From Toxoplasma gondii ME49 (Eukaryota; Apicomplexa; Conoidasida; Eucoccidiorida; Sarcocystidae), in assembly GCF_000006565.2 (NCBI RefSeq), contig NC_031480.1, forward strand, positions 6,007,170-6,071,169: a stretch of DNA of 64,000 bases, written 5' to 3'. Shown one piece after another: positions 24,401 through 34,550 of this stretch (position 1 is its first letter; every line of letters begins with the position of its first letter). The position numbers and the translations under genes were made by a program. The notes below the pieces were generated by a model that saw nothing but the letters and a program-made list of their open reading frames with translations, did not search any database and was not told the origin of the DNA.

Positions 24401-26750
24401 AATAGGTGCCCTTCCCTCCCATCGCTTCTTCTCTCAACTCGAAGGAGACCCGCCTGTGTTTCTGCCCTATTTCGCCTCCTTCTTCGCCAGTGATCCGAGC
24501 GCCGGTATCGCTGTCTCCTGTCTTCGCTTTCTTCGTCTCGCTCTCCCCGCTCTCCGTTCCCTTCTGCTCGCCGGCCGCTGGGGCTGCACGACCTAACAGA
24601 AAGTCCCCCTCAAGTTCTCTCACCAAATCGAGGCCGAGGCGCCCTTCGAAGGCTGCGCCGTCTCCTTGCCTAAGCAGACGAAAACGAATTTCCCTAAAGG
24701 TCCGACTCGGAGGCCTCGCCGACTGCTGCAGAGTCTTCGCTGCCCTGAGAGCTGCGGCGCGCTCGGCGGCCTCTGCGCGGCGCCTCGCGGCGCGGCGCGC
24801 CTCCTCCAGCAACGCGGCAACTTCCTGAGGATCGTCGCCTTGCTTGTTCTCGCGGCTCGACTCACTGACTCTGTGCTCGTCTACGAGAGGTCCCGCGAAC
24901 GGCCGGCAGACCCTCTGACACAGACGCAACAGGAGGGAACGAAGAGGCGCGAAAAACGAGACGGAGAACACCCGGAGGGGAAGGAAGGCGAGGAAGCCGA
25001 GAAACGACTTGACCAGTCCGGGAGGTGCCAAACGCGAGGGAGAAGAGGCAGTCGAAGAATCGGAGGGAGACAAAGGCGAAGAAGACGAGGACTCCCGAGA
25101 ATGGGGAGCAGGAGAAGAGTCCTTCGGCTCCGACGACGCGCTCGTTTTCGTTTCTCTCAGTCGCTTGTTTCTCGTCAGTCGATGTGTGAGTCGCGTTTTC
25201 GCTGAAAGAAGAAACTGCGGGTATTCGAGAAGAGAAGAAGGGCAACATTTCGCTTTGCAGGACTCTTCTCCGGTAGACGCGTCGAAGGCCGATGCCGCCG
25301 CTGCGACAGACGAAGACGCCTCGCACGAGGAAGCAATGGGGACCACTGAAGAAGTCTGAGTGGAGGATTGAGGACGGGTACGGAGAGAGGAGCCTTTTTT
25401 GTCTGCGACAAGTATCGGGGAAGACAATGCATGTTCAGAGTAGGGGAAGTTCGCTCTGGAGGCGGGAGTGTGACGACGCGAGAAGAAAGCAAAGAGCTTT
25501 CGCCACCCTTCGATGAACCGTCCTCCACGTTGCGCGAACCTTTGTGCTTCTACTTGCTGTGTTCCTCCACCCTCACATTCCTGCGTCTCCGTCTCGCGGT
25601 CGACTCCGCCCGTTGCCCTGCTGCTGATCTCCTTCTCTACCTTCCTAGACTCGCTGCCGCTGCTTCCCTCCACTCTCATTCTGTTTCTGTCGGGAGAGAC
25701 GAACATTGCCTGCGACTCGTTTTCTCCATCCCGGAGGCCAGGCATGTCCCCAAGAACTGCCTGCTTCTCGAGCTGCTGCTCGGGAGGGGCGCTGGTCTGA
25801 GGCCATTCGGGACCTGCTGCCAGACGCTGCGCAAGGCGTTCTCTCTCTTGCATGCGCCACTCCCATTCGGTGTGAGAGGAAACGATTTTGCGTCGAGACG
25901 CGACGCTGGCACGAGGCTCCGGAGGCGCTGCGGAAGGACTCGGCTCTGCGTTTCGTCTTTCGCCAGTCCGAGAGACGCCGAACCTCGCCGCTGCATGCGC
26001 CGCTTGCGACTTCAACTGCGTGGAGCACCCGACGCGCGCGCGAGCAGACGCCAAGGCGGGAGAACGCGGAAGGGAGACAGAAGAGACAGACGAAGAAGGG
26101 GCAGGACGAACTGCGCGATGAGTCGGCCGGGCCACAGGTCCAGCAGCCACTGCAGCGACGGCCGCGGCGGCAGCGGATTGCGCATCTCGAGTATAAACCG
26201 AATTCCACGGCTCGGACTCGACCGGCCCGGAAGGGAACAGCGGCTGACGAGAGACTTCTGACGGGGAAGCCGCGGGAGACGATGCAGGAGATGAAACGGA
26301 GCAGAAGGAAGAAGAGAAAAGAGAAGACGACGAAGCGGAAGCAGCAAAGGAAGAAGAAGCGGGAGGAAGGCGGGACGAGGATTCGAAGCGCGAAGAGGAG
26401 ACAGAGAACGACGAAGAGAGACGAGAAGCACAAAGAGGCGAAGCAAGCTGCAGAGGAACGCGCGCGCCCCCAGGAGACGAGGACTGGAACGAGGAACAGA
26501 GGGAAGAAGAGAAAGCAGACCAAGCTGACAAAGAGAGAGAAGAACGGAAAAGGAGAGGAGAAAAGGGAGAAGTGAGGGATAGAGAAATGCTAGAAGAGGG
26601 ATAAACGGGGAGAGATAGGGAAGAATGGCATGGATCAGGAAGAGAAGACAAGATCTGAACATCGGATGCATCAATTTCTCTTCGGCGTCGAAGGCGAGGC
26701 TGGGCTGAAGCCGATCGCCGGAGAACAGGCCTCCGACCAAACCACATCAT
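15468..26750 (-). CDS. IF-2: Bacterial-type translation initiation factor IF-2 (organellar), giant N-terminal extension
   Basis: Thirteen minus-strand exons close in phase: 26750-23715, 23232-20456, 19809-19516, 19128-19068, 18721-18530, 18110-17868, 17432-17319, 17156-16998, 16858-16400, 16235-16203, 16065-15895, 15786-15699, 15601-15468 (about 2586 aa). An IF2_N-like helical domain (~1842-1896) precedes the GTPase: G1 GHVDHGKT, G2 EAGGIT, G3 DTPGH, G4 NKVD, G5 SAKTG. Domain II follows (VIVRSGWLEPGKWVVIGRNS), then domain III (IGFIIKAADQGSLEAIL...GVGPISVSDV) and domain IV split over the last exons (RDDNTLVEHLQIKSMQKNR; FDDFQERDTINVFE). IF-2 brings initiator tRNA to 70S-type ribosomes, so it acts in mitochondrion or apicoplast. 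The Arg-rich, Ser-rich start (MMWFGRRPVLRRSASAQPRL) looks like a transit peptide; no clear hydrophobic signal was seen, which favours mitochondrion weakly. The first ~1840 residues are low-complexity Ser/Ala/Glu/Arg-rich and not part of known IF-2. Confidence 0.9.
18154..18191. repeat. TA microsatellite in an IF-2 intron
   Basis: An (AT)n run interrupted once by GC lies in the intron between the exons ending at 18530 and starting at 18110 (minus-strand gene). Confidence 0.85.
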
Positions 26751-27364
26751 GACAATTTGAAGGCAAGATGGATCACTACTCAGAAGTGACGCGCCTCAAG
26801 TGCTGGCCGTCATCTAGGAAGCTTGACAACTTACAAGAAGACGAGGAGAATGAAAAAAAGAGAAACAAGGCAGAAGAAGAGCGGGTCTGGGCTGTTCCTC
26901 TGCATGCGCTCTGGGCAGCAGTTTTCCGACTTGCCGTTACGAGGCGGGGGAGAATGACACCCCAGGAGTCCCCCGCAGGTTTGTGAGCTGTTTAACGACA
27001 AGTGGAAAGAAGGAAATTTCTGTTTCTCTCTTGCCGTGGAGTTCAAAATCTTGCTTGAAGGAAGGGCACACCGCGCATGCATGCACAATTCGATTCCCGC
27101 CAGGAGCACATGCAAGAAAGAAGACGAGACGGGGCCCTCGCGATGCGTGCGAGGCGAAGAACAGGTGACCTCTGCGCTCAAGTGTCTCTTTCGAGAAAAT
27201 GCTCGCAAATGTTTTCCGAGTGTTTCCTACCTCTTGGAAAAGAGAAATCGTGGTCCCTCTCGAAAGTACGCACAAGATGAGTTAGCCTGATCGCCGTTTT
27301 CCCCAAGACAGCAAAAACGGAGATATACTAAAACCAGTAGGCAAATGATACGCTATATCCAATG

Positions 27365-27395
<31 letters not shown>

Positions 27396-27778
27396 TTATA
27401 TGTGCATAGAGGTACAAATAGCCCACATGTATATTTGTGCATATCGTATCTGCACACGAATCCATCAAAGAAAGTCTGGTGTCCGGTGTCTAAATATCTC
27501 TCCACTTTAGCATTCCCGTCAGGGACCTCGAATCCCCAGTCCCATGGATTCTGGGGACTCGAGCATGGAACTTCTTCACTCAAAACCACCAGCAGAGACA
27601 GTCCTTGAGACTCTTGCCTCCCACAAACGAAACTGCTCTTCACCTTCCCCTGCAGACGGGCACCTCGGAGAAGTGACCCTGATTTTTCGGTTCAAGCTCA
27701 ACTTTCCTACAGAGGCAGATTCACTTGGTTTTTGGAGATCCAGGTTAAGTGGTTTTTAAGCGGGCTCCATCGATACGA
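26751..27778. other. Divergent intergenic region between IF-2 and a small plus-strand gene
   Basis: This 1-kb gap contains a TA microsatellite at about 27364-27402. A plus-strand open frame from ATG 27544 to 27759 (71 codons) could be a 5' exon or leader of the next gene, but no in-phase splice was found. Otherwise no coding signal. Confidence 0.5.
27364..27402. repeat. TA microsatellite (intergenic)
   Basis: An almost pure TA dinucleotide run with one CA interruption, about 40 bp. Confidence 0.85.
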
Positions 27779-28327
27779 ATGTCGCACCCTTTCCACGACA
27801 GAAAAGAGGTTGCTTTTCGTTGTTTGTCGTCTGCAAGCGCTCCGTGCGTGCATCGCGCGTGCCTTCACCAGTGTTCTGTCCTCAACTTAACTTCGTCTAC
27901 ATGCACAGTGGAAATCCACCGTTTGAACGGCGACTCTCTGTCCAGCAGTCCACGGAAATCTGCAGCGTTTTCACAGGTATAGAGTCTGTGAAGCTCTGAT
28001 CAGTTCACCTAGCCCACACGACCCAGATGTTGGGGTGCAGCACACTGGTGCAAAGGTAACTCATGCGCTCCAGGAGCGCAATCCGGAGAGGACGACAGAG
28101 GCTCCTGAACTTTCTTGCAGCAAATGCGGTACGAACAGGAAAAGGATGTCGTAGGCCACCACCCTACGGGGCTGCGATTTCAGGAGCCTCCGTCATTGAG
28201 GGAATTCGACGTCGGATACGTTCTGCGCGTGAACTCAACTAATCCCCGACCTGCTGACGACATTTCGAGTCATGAACTTCTGACGAATCAACAGGTGGAG
28301 TTTTTCAACCCAAATCTGAGAGAGTAA
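27779..28327 (+). CDS. Small unknown protein, two exons (tentative)
   Basis: Exon 1 is 27779-27976 (ATG to CAG|GTATAG, phase 0). Exon 2 is 28121-28327, after the strong acceptor ctttcttgcag, phase 0, ending at TAA. The 134-aa product starts MSHPFHDRKEVAFRC and has several cysteines in the first half. It ends in a polar segment with LREFDVGYVLRVNSTNPRP and VEFFNPNLRE. Exon 2 looks like genuine coding sequence by composition and splice acceptor; exon 1 is less certain and could be replaced by another 5' exon. No signal peptide, TM segment or recognised domain. Function unknown. Confidence 0.4.
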
Positions 28328-29223
28328 TCCCAGACTGAACGATGCGCAACTTTTCTCCCGCCGACTCTCCTTGCGCGGGGGCCGACTGTTTCTACAGAGA
28401 CGACGCTGAAGCGAGGTGCCCGGGTCTCGTGATAAAACTGACTGAACTACTGTGTATCTGGCCTCGGAAAGACGGCAGGGCGTCCTGCATGCAACAGCCA
28501 CTTGTCGCCGATTCACATCCGCATGCTGGCCTCTGAAACTGAAGAGTGCTCCGTCTATCGCGTCGACTCCTGGGTCACACTCATGCGCGCGCAAGCGATC
28601 TGGTCTCGTCTCGGCAGACAAGATTGAAAACCTTCACTCGTCTTTACAGCAAGTCGCGCCGCGCAGAATCTCCACTGGCTTAAGAGCAAGACAACATTTC
28701 CCGTAGACACGCCCTTTACACAGCGACGAACGCATGCAGATATATACGTCGCCGGTGCGCGGGCAGCATGCGTTCTCTGTGCATACATGTCTAATGCATG
28801 TACATACCGATATTTATATATATATATATATATATATGGTTATTGACGTACCTATAGACAGATGGATACAAATGCGCGTATATATATAGACATGCATATG
28901 GTTTCAAGGGTGTCAAGAGACACGCAGAATCCGGTCGACGCTACGTCCCCTCCGGATGGAAATTCTCTCGTTTAGATCGACTTGGGAAGCAGCTTGCGCC
29001 TTTTTGCTAGCGTCGTGCATTGGCGTTGAGCAGCAGTGGCAGGATGGGCATTTAGAATGCTGCCTGCACAAAGCGGTCTCCTTCGTATTGTTTCATGCAA
29101 TTCAGTTCACACAAAGAGGATACGAGGAGAAACTTTCTGACGTCAGACTCATGTTTGGGAAACGGTGTGGAGCCTCGCTGAGCAGAAACGGACGTTCTCC
29201 AGGGAGTTCGAAGGGAAGACGTT
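28328..29223. other. Convergent 3' intergenic gap
   Basis: This is 0.9 kb between the stop codons of a plus-strand and a minus-strand gene. It holds a TA microsatellite at about 28811-28838 and no supported coding sequence. The plus frame 28956-29246 runs into the neighbour's coding end and has no family signature. Confidence 0.5.
28811..28838. repeat. TA microsatellite (intergenic, between convergent genes)
   Basis: A run of TA dinucleotides of about 28 bp, followed by a second short TA stretch near 28880. Confidence 0.8.
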
Positions 29224-30105
29224 TCAAGCGCTCTCAGCCTTTCTGACCATCGCAGCGAGTACATCTCGACACACCGAGTCGACCTGCTCCAGGTTAAGGC
29301 CTGCCAGCCGCTGCGTGTGAATGCTCTTGAAGGCAGAAACGACTCTGAGAGTAGCGGGGACATGAGCCAGAGTCACGTCACTTTTGCAGGCAATTTTGCA
29401 ACGGATGCGCGCCGTTTGAGGGAGGAAAAGACGCGGAAAAAGAGCGAGGGCGGAAAACAAGCAAAACGCGCAAGACCTGAATCACCCTCCTGCGGTGACG
29501 CGAGATGGGATGCACCTCCTACGGCCTTTCTATCTCCTCAATCACACGTATACGCCCGAATCCATGTTGCCAAATGTAAGAGCTTCTCATACTCGAAAAG
29601 CATCTGCATATATACGTATACATACATATACATATATTTACATATACATATATTTACATATATATATATATATATATCCGTATGGAAAGATAGAGACTTG
29701 TAGATGTAGGTGGTGGCATTTTGCACAGGAGGAACGGAACCTGTAGGTGCATGGGTGTCAGTTTTCGTGTACTTGTGGTTCTTTTCACACGCACCGAGAC
29801 GCAAGCTTTTGCGCAGAGTTCTGCACTTACGGAACGGAGAGACGTTCTCCACAGGTTTCACGGGCATGGTCTCCGAGTTTCGCCCAAAAGCAGTCGGCCG
29901 CCTCGAGTTCCTTGCGGAGGTCACTGACAACGCGCATTCGCGTTGAAGGGTCCTCGAGCTGTGCAAGGACGTCGACAGTCGACGCATTCCCCTTCTTTTC
30001 GAAAGCAGTTCTCTCGGGAAGAAGCGGTGTTGTGTATCCTCTCGAAGCGGGAGACCTTCCGGACGCTGGCGCTACGGAGCTCCCGGGGTGGCCTGGCTGC
30101 TCCAT
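29224..30105 (-). CDS. Small unknown helical protein, two exons
   Basis: Minus strand: exon 1 is 30105-29831 (ATG to CC|GTAAGT, phase 2). Exon 2 is 29344-29224, after the acceptor tactctcag, phase 2, ending at TGA. The phases fit and give 131 aa. The N-terminus is Pro/Ser/Gly-rich. It is followed by two helices, the first around VRVVSDLRKELEAADCFWAKL-like sequence and the second around FKSIHTQRLAGLNLEQVDSV, suggesting a small coiled-coil subunit of a complex. No signal or TM. An acceptor-like pyrimidine tract lies just upstream of the ATG, so an additional 5' exon is possible. The family is not recognised. Confidence 0.5.
29607..29677. repeat. Compound TA/CATA microsatellite in an intron
   Basis: Alternating TA, CATA and TTTA units of about 70 bp lie inside the intron (29345-29830) of the small minus-strand gene. 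Confidence 0.85.
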
Positions 30106-31404
30106 GGTTGCCGAAACCAACTGGGTGGAAATAAAGAAAAGGCAGAAGTAGAAGGAGAAAGAAGAGGGATGAGGGGAACGAGGGAAAGGGAGCAGAACGG
30201 AAGAGGAGGAAGACAGAAGAAGAGAAGAGGAACGGAGAGAGACCAGAAATAAAAGACACGGGAAGCTTTTCTCGGAGGGTGACCGGAAACGACAGTGGAG
30301 GAGGACTCACCGCGAGACACGAAAGGCGCCCAGGTGCCCCTTTTTCTCTTGACGAACGGAAGAAGCGACGAACGAGGTACAAAAACGACAACCGGGAGGA
30401 ACACGGTCGAATAAAAACTAAGATTGCACGGTTTGTGTGCGGCTTCTCCGCTACTGCTTCGCAAGCTACCCTCAAACAACGCACGACACTGGCCAGCGCA
30501 GCTCCGGTTCGCAGGTCGCTTTTCAGACGTAGAGAGAAAAAAGAAGCAGGAGTAAAAAGGAAGAGGCACGCAAGTCAAAACGCCTGGCAGCTGTTTGCGT
30601 TTCGAGGTGTGTCGCAAAATCAACGAGAAACCCAAGCAGCACATGTGCACTTGAAAGAGGTTCGATTCAGGACCGCCTCCCTAGCAGATAGAGAGGTGAC
30701 TATTGACAGGAAGGGTACCGCAGACTTCTCTTGTTTACTGGACTCGTCTACCAACGCAATGCGGCACACCGTTCCAGTCAAAACGGTGTTCACGAGGTCC
30801 GTCAGACGACTCCGAAAAAGAATGTGTAGACAGGGTCCTCGGGTCTTTTCTTGTTTCCAAAACGCGGTGGCGTCTTGTTGGCTGTTCCGTGGCGCGGCGA
30901 GTGCCTGTCTGAGGAACGAGATCCGCCTGCCATTTCGCTGCCGGAAGTTCAGCGTTTACAAGAGATCGGCGCTCTGGCGCATGCAGGCCGCCCGCAGACA
31001 ACTTTTCGCGGAAGAGCTCCGGCTTCACGAAATGATGCAACTCCCTCGACCGGGGACGCCCCGCGTTTTTCCGGCGGTCACTTTGCAGCGACGGTTGCCA
31101 CAATTTCCGTTTCTTTTCCGGTTATTTTTCGTCCGTTCGAATTTGGTGAGGACGCTTCTGCGGAACTCTCCCCACACCCGTCTGTCGAGACAGCACCTCC
31201 TTCGCCTTCGCGTCACTCCCGCATTTTGTTCCCACCCGCCGTTCTCGGTGTGTCGGGAGTTCCGAGTTGTGCGCTCCTGCAGCATTCAACTGCAGAGAAT
31301 CCTTTCTTCCGGGCGACGCAGGTCTGGTTCCGCAGCGCGCAGCGTTCGTCTCTGTTTTTTTGCCCTTTTCTGTCGGCCCTTTCTCCTCCGTTTCTCCACT
31401 CAAG
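30106..31404. other. Divergent intergenic region upstream of MBF1
   Basis: This 1.3-kb region separates the minus-strand gene starting at 30105 from the MBF1 start codon at 31405. It should hold both promoters and 5' UTRs. It is poor in stop codons in several frames, including a 387-codon plus frame (30279-31442) that overruns the MBF1 start. That frame is Arg/Phe-rich without a recognisable domain and is treated as non-coding. Confidence 0.5.
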
Positions 31405-33170
31405 ATGTCGTTCCAGGACTGGACGCCCGTGAGCTGGAATAAGACTGGGCAGCGCCAGAAGGGCGTGACCAAAGAGCAGGAAATCAACCAAGCTCGCAGA
31501 AGAGGCGAGGAACTCGAGACAGAGAAGAAGTGTAAGTTCCCAGTTTGGAGAAAGGTGGACCAGAGGGCGGCATCATGCGACGGGACGAGTTGCGGACGCA
31601 GTCGCAGCTCTCTTCAGCCGCAGAGCAAAAGGATAACTGAACGCATGTTTCTTTTCCAGAGCACGCGTCACCGAGGATGAAGAGACGCAGTTGCAAATCG
31701 AGAGACTCACAACTGAAAAGCCAACAAAACGTGACTTTATAGTGGACTGATGACTTCAACGGACCTGTCTTCCTCAAAGAGCCGTGTTGTTCAAACGCTG
31801 TTTGTGGGGAACGCGTCGAAGGCGACGAACCTTCTCAGCTCAAGCATAGTGACGAAGTAGCAAAAAAAGTCAAGCGGCTCGTCTTCTGAAGCTGCGTTAG
31901 AAAAGGCGCGGCTGCGTGCCGCCGTGAAGGAGGAACCGTGGTGATGTTCCACGGTGTTTCACCAACGCGATGGTGAACCTGTAGAAAGGGAACGGTGGGA
32001 GCAGGCAAGTTTCGCTGTACTGCTGGAACATGGTCGGGTACACTTCCCCCGCGTGTAGGTTGTCGAGTTTGCGTTATGTGAGATGGCACCTTGCAGAACT
32101 GCACTGGAATACCATCTTACTGTGTACGTTGCGCAAGAGGCTAACGCAAAAACGGACAGACGGGAAATCGGCTACTGGCACGACGATATTTACTCTCATG
32201 TTCTTTCAATTGATTTTCTGAGGCTCCTCGAGTATGTGCATTTCCCTTCAGTCCTTGGTGGTCAGAACAAAGCAACAAAGGGAGGCCTCTGCCCTAAGTA
32301 AGTCTCGCTCTCACGAAGAGAAACAGTATACGGGAGAACGGAGCGTCCTCTTCGTTTCTTACCGCAGGTCTCACGCAGCTGCTTTATCATCTTGCCATGC
32401 TACTAGTGCATTTAAACGCATATGTATATGTCTGCATGGAGTATATATATATATATATATACCATACATGTGTATATATATATATATATGTATATATGAA
32501 GAATGGGACTGAAATGTGAAAGTTTTGTGCCGACGGAAGGGAGTTACTGGTTGCTTGGGAATTGTTTGAGTTTGCTGGTGTTCAGCGCCCGAAAGATTGA
32601 AGAGGATACAGGAGACTACCACGTTGAGCGTGTGTCTGCGGATTTCTCGCGTGCTCTCCAGCAAGCGAGACAGGCGAAGAAAATGACGCAGGCCGAGCTG
32701 GCGCAGGCTATCAACGAGAAGCCTTCCGTGGTCAACGACTACGAAAGCGGGAGAGTAAGCCACTGGGGAATGGAGTTGTAGAGGAAGACATGCGAGACAC
32801 AATACTACTGGAGAAGCAGCAGTCGTCACTGTACAATTCTGTTCATGTAGAAGGATGTTTCAAGAGAGGAAGCATAGGCTGACTTTTCCGGAGCACGGAA
32901 AGACTCGACCACGACCGTCTGTAAGTGATCGATGGTCCCAGTCTAGTTGGATGAGTGTAACTGTGTGAAAGGGACGCTCGATGAAAAGGTGACAGTGCCA
33001 GCGGTGAGAACCGTACGTTCTTCCGACAAGGAAGACACACACCGGCGGTGGATGTCTCTGTGTTTGTTTGACTTCAGGCAATTCCCAACGGAGCAGTCGT
33101 CCAGAAGTTGAACAGGGCACTTGGTGTGAGCCTCCCGAAGGCGAAGGAAAAGCGGAAGCCCGTGGCATAA
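31405..33170 (+). CDS. MBF1: Multiprotein bridging factor 1 (MBF1/EDF1) transcription coactivator
   Basis: Four exons close perfectly: 31405-31531, 32252-32297, 32586-32754, 33078-33170. Phases are 1, 2 and 0; donors are GTAAGT, GTAAGT and GTAAGC. They encode 144 aa, the usual MBF1 length. The N-terminal MBF1 domain begins MSFQDWTPVSWNK and includes GGQNKATKG. The C-terminal Cro/C1-type helix-turn-helix reads KKMTQAELAQAINEKPSVVN, then DYESGR, AIPN and a basic tail KEKRKPVA. MBF1 links gene-specific activators to TBP and also acts on stalled ribosomes and frameshift control in other eukaryotes. It is expected in nucleus and cytosol. It is intact, with no missing key residue. Upstream is a 1.3-kb divergent promoter region. 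Confidence 0.95.
32441..32498. repeat. TA microsatellite in MBF1 intron 2
   Basis: Two TA runs separated by CCATACATGTG lie inside the intron between exons 2 and 3 of MBF1. Confidence 0.85.
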
Positions 33171-34550
33171 ATGCGAACGGAAATATTCGACGTTCTTCGC
33201 TTGAGACACGCAATAAAGAATCTACCAAGGGAGAGTCGTTTTTTATGAGACTTCTCTCTGTGCTGCCGCCTCGATGGAGGAGGACAACACTTTTTTTCTC
33301 CGGCGGAACTGCGGTTCATCCACGCAGAGACACCGGCTCTTGGGCGGACGTTGTTTTCGCCGTTTTCGCTGGTTTCCCATTCATTTGTCGACAATGTGTT
33401 TCGACCGCATTCACCGATACCATTTGTGCATGGAGCAAAGCGACTAGGCGCCTCCGCGTCTCCAGAGAACCTTGTGTGTAGTGATCGTGAACACAGAGGT
33501 TCGGTTTCCAGCTGTCCGACATCTGTTGGGTGACTGACTTCATGCTGTGCAATAATGCATTCAGCGACATAGTGTTGGTTCGCTGGTAACATCTAAGTCC
33601 TTCATTGTGGCGGAAAATATTCATATCGCGTCGGCATGACACGTCCAGAACAAGGTGCATACATGCAGACTGACACAGAAGAATTTTGCAGATCGATTCC
33701 TTGTCGACACACGGCAGGCACTGCATACCTCGAGACGATGGCACTGAGAAGCGCCTCTTGGGATCACGGAAAAGTCCTAGTGGAGATAGACCGTCTGCAG
33801 ACTGTGGTGTTCCCTTCATGCTACGCAGACCTGCGTCACAACGCTTCAGGAATACTGTTGGCCTGAGTCGAAGACCGTCACTGTACTGGATATAGAGAGG
33901 CTGAGCAAATTATTTGCGTGCATAACAGCCTGACGATGGTTTATTGCAGTATATCTGCGGTCGCTGGTCAGCCCGACATTTGTATAGGAAAGTCCTTTAT
34001 CAGGCTGGAACGCTTTTCCTGTTTTCGTCATCCGTGACCGGACCGGGCAGCTGAACAGGGAGTGAAAGAATTTTATGGCAGATTATCCTTCAGATCTACC
34101 TACCTTGTCCACACTGTCATGAAAGCCGACGTCGTCAGCATTTTACTAGTTCATATCCGATCGCTTGGTAGCTGAGGGTTTGAAATGTGTGCATTTAGAC
34201 TATACAACACAGTTTGCCGTGTTCGTCCACTCTCAATACTGGAAACGGATAGTGGTCGGATTTCATGTGTCATTCGTACTTGTAACACATCGGAATAAAA
34301 TTTAGTCGATTCATGCTCCAGGACATTATCGGAGCTCTTCAAAGGGGCTGGCCCACACGCTGCCTCAGCCCCACATGTGGAAGACGTTCATTTTTCGAGT
34401 ATTTCGTTGAGGCGGAAAGCGAGTCCCGCCCACACCGCTTGTCGAAAAGAGGCCTGCCGGAGTTGTCATCGCTATCGAGGAACTCCGATATCGTTGTTAT
34501 CCGCCCTTATTCTCTTCACCCCACTCAACACAGCTGGAGAGGAGGCAAAA
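33171..34550. other. Intergenic gap between MBF1 and the CFAP144-like gene
   Basis: This is 1.4 kb between two genes transcribed in the same direction. It should hold the MBF1 3' UTR and the promoter of the next gene. Frames such as 33074-33592 (minus) and 33068-33481 (plus) overlap the MBF1 last exon and show no family signature. Confidence 0.5.

Noticed and set aside
23640..26575. Several long plus-strand frames (for example 25706-26575) opposite the first IF-2 exon
   Set aside because: They mirror the low-complexity minus-strand exon and show Arg/Lys-rich shadow composition without splice support.
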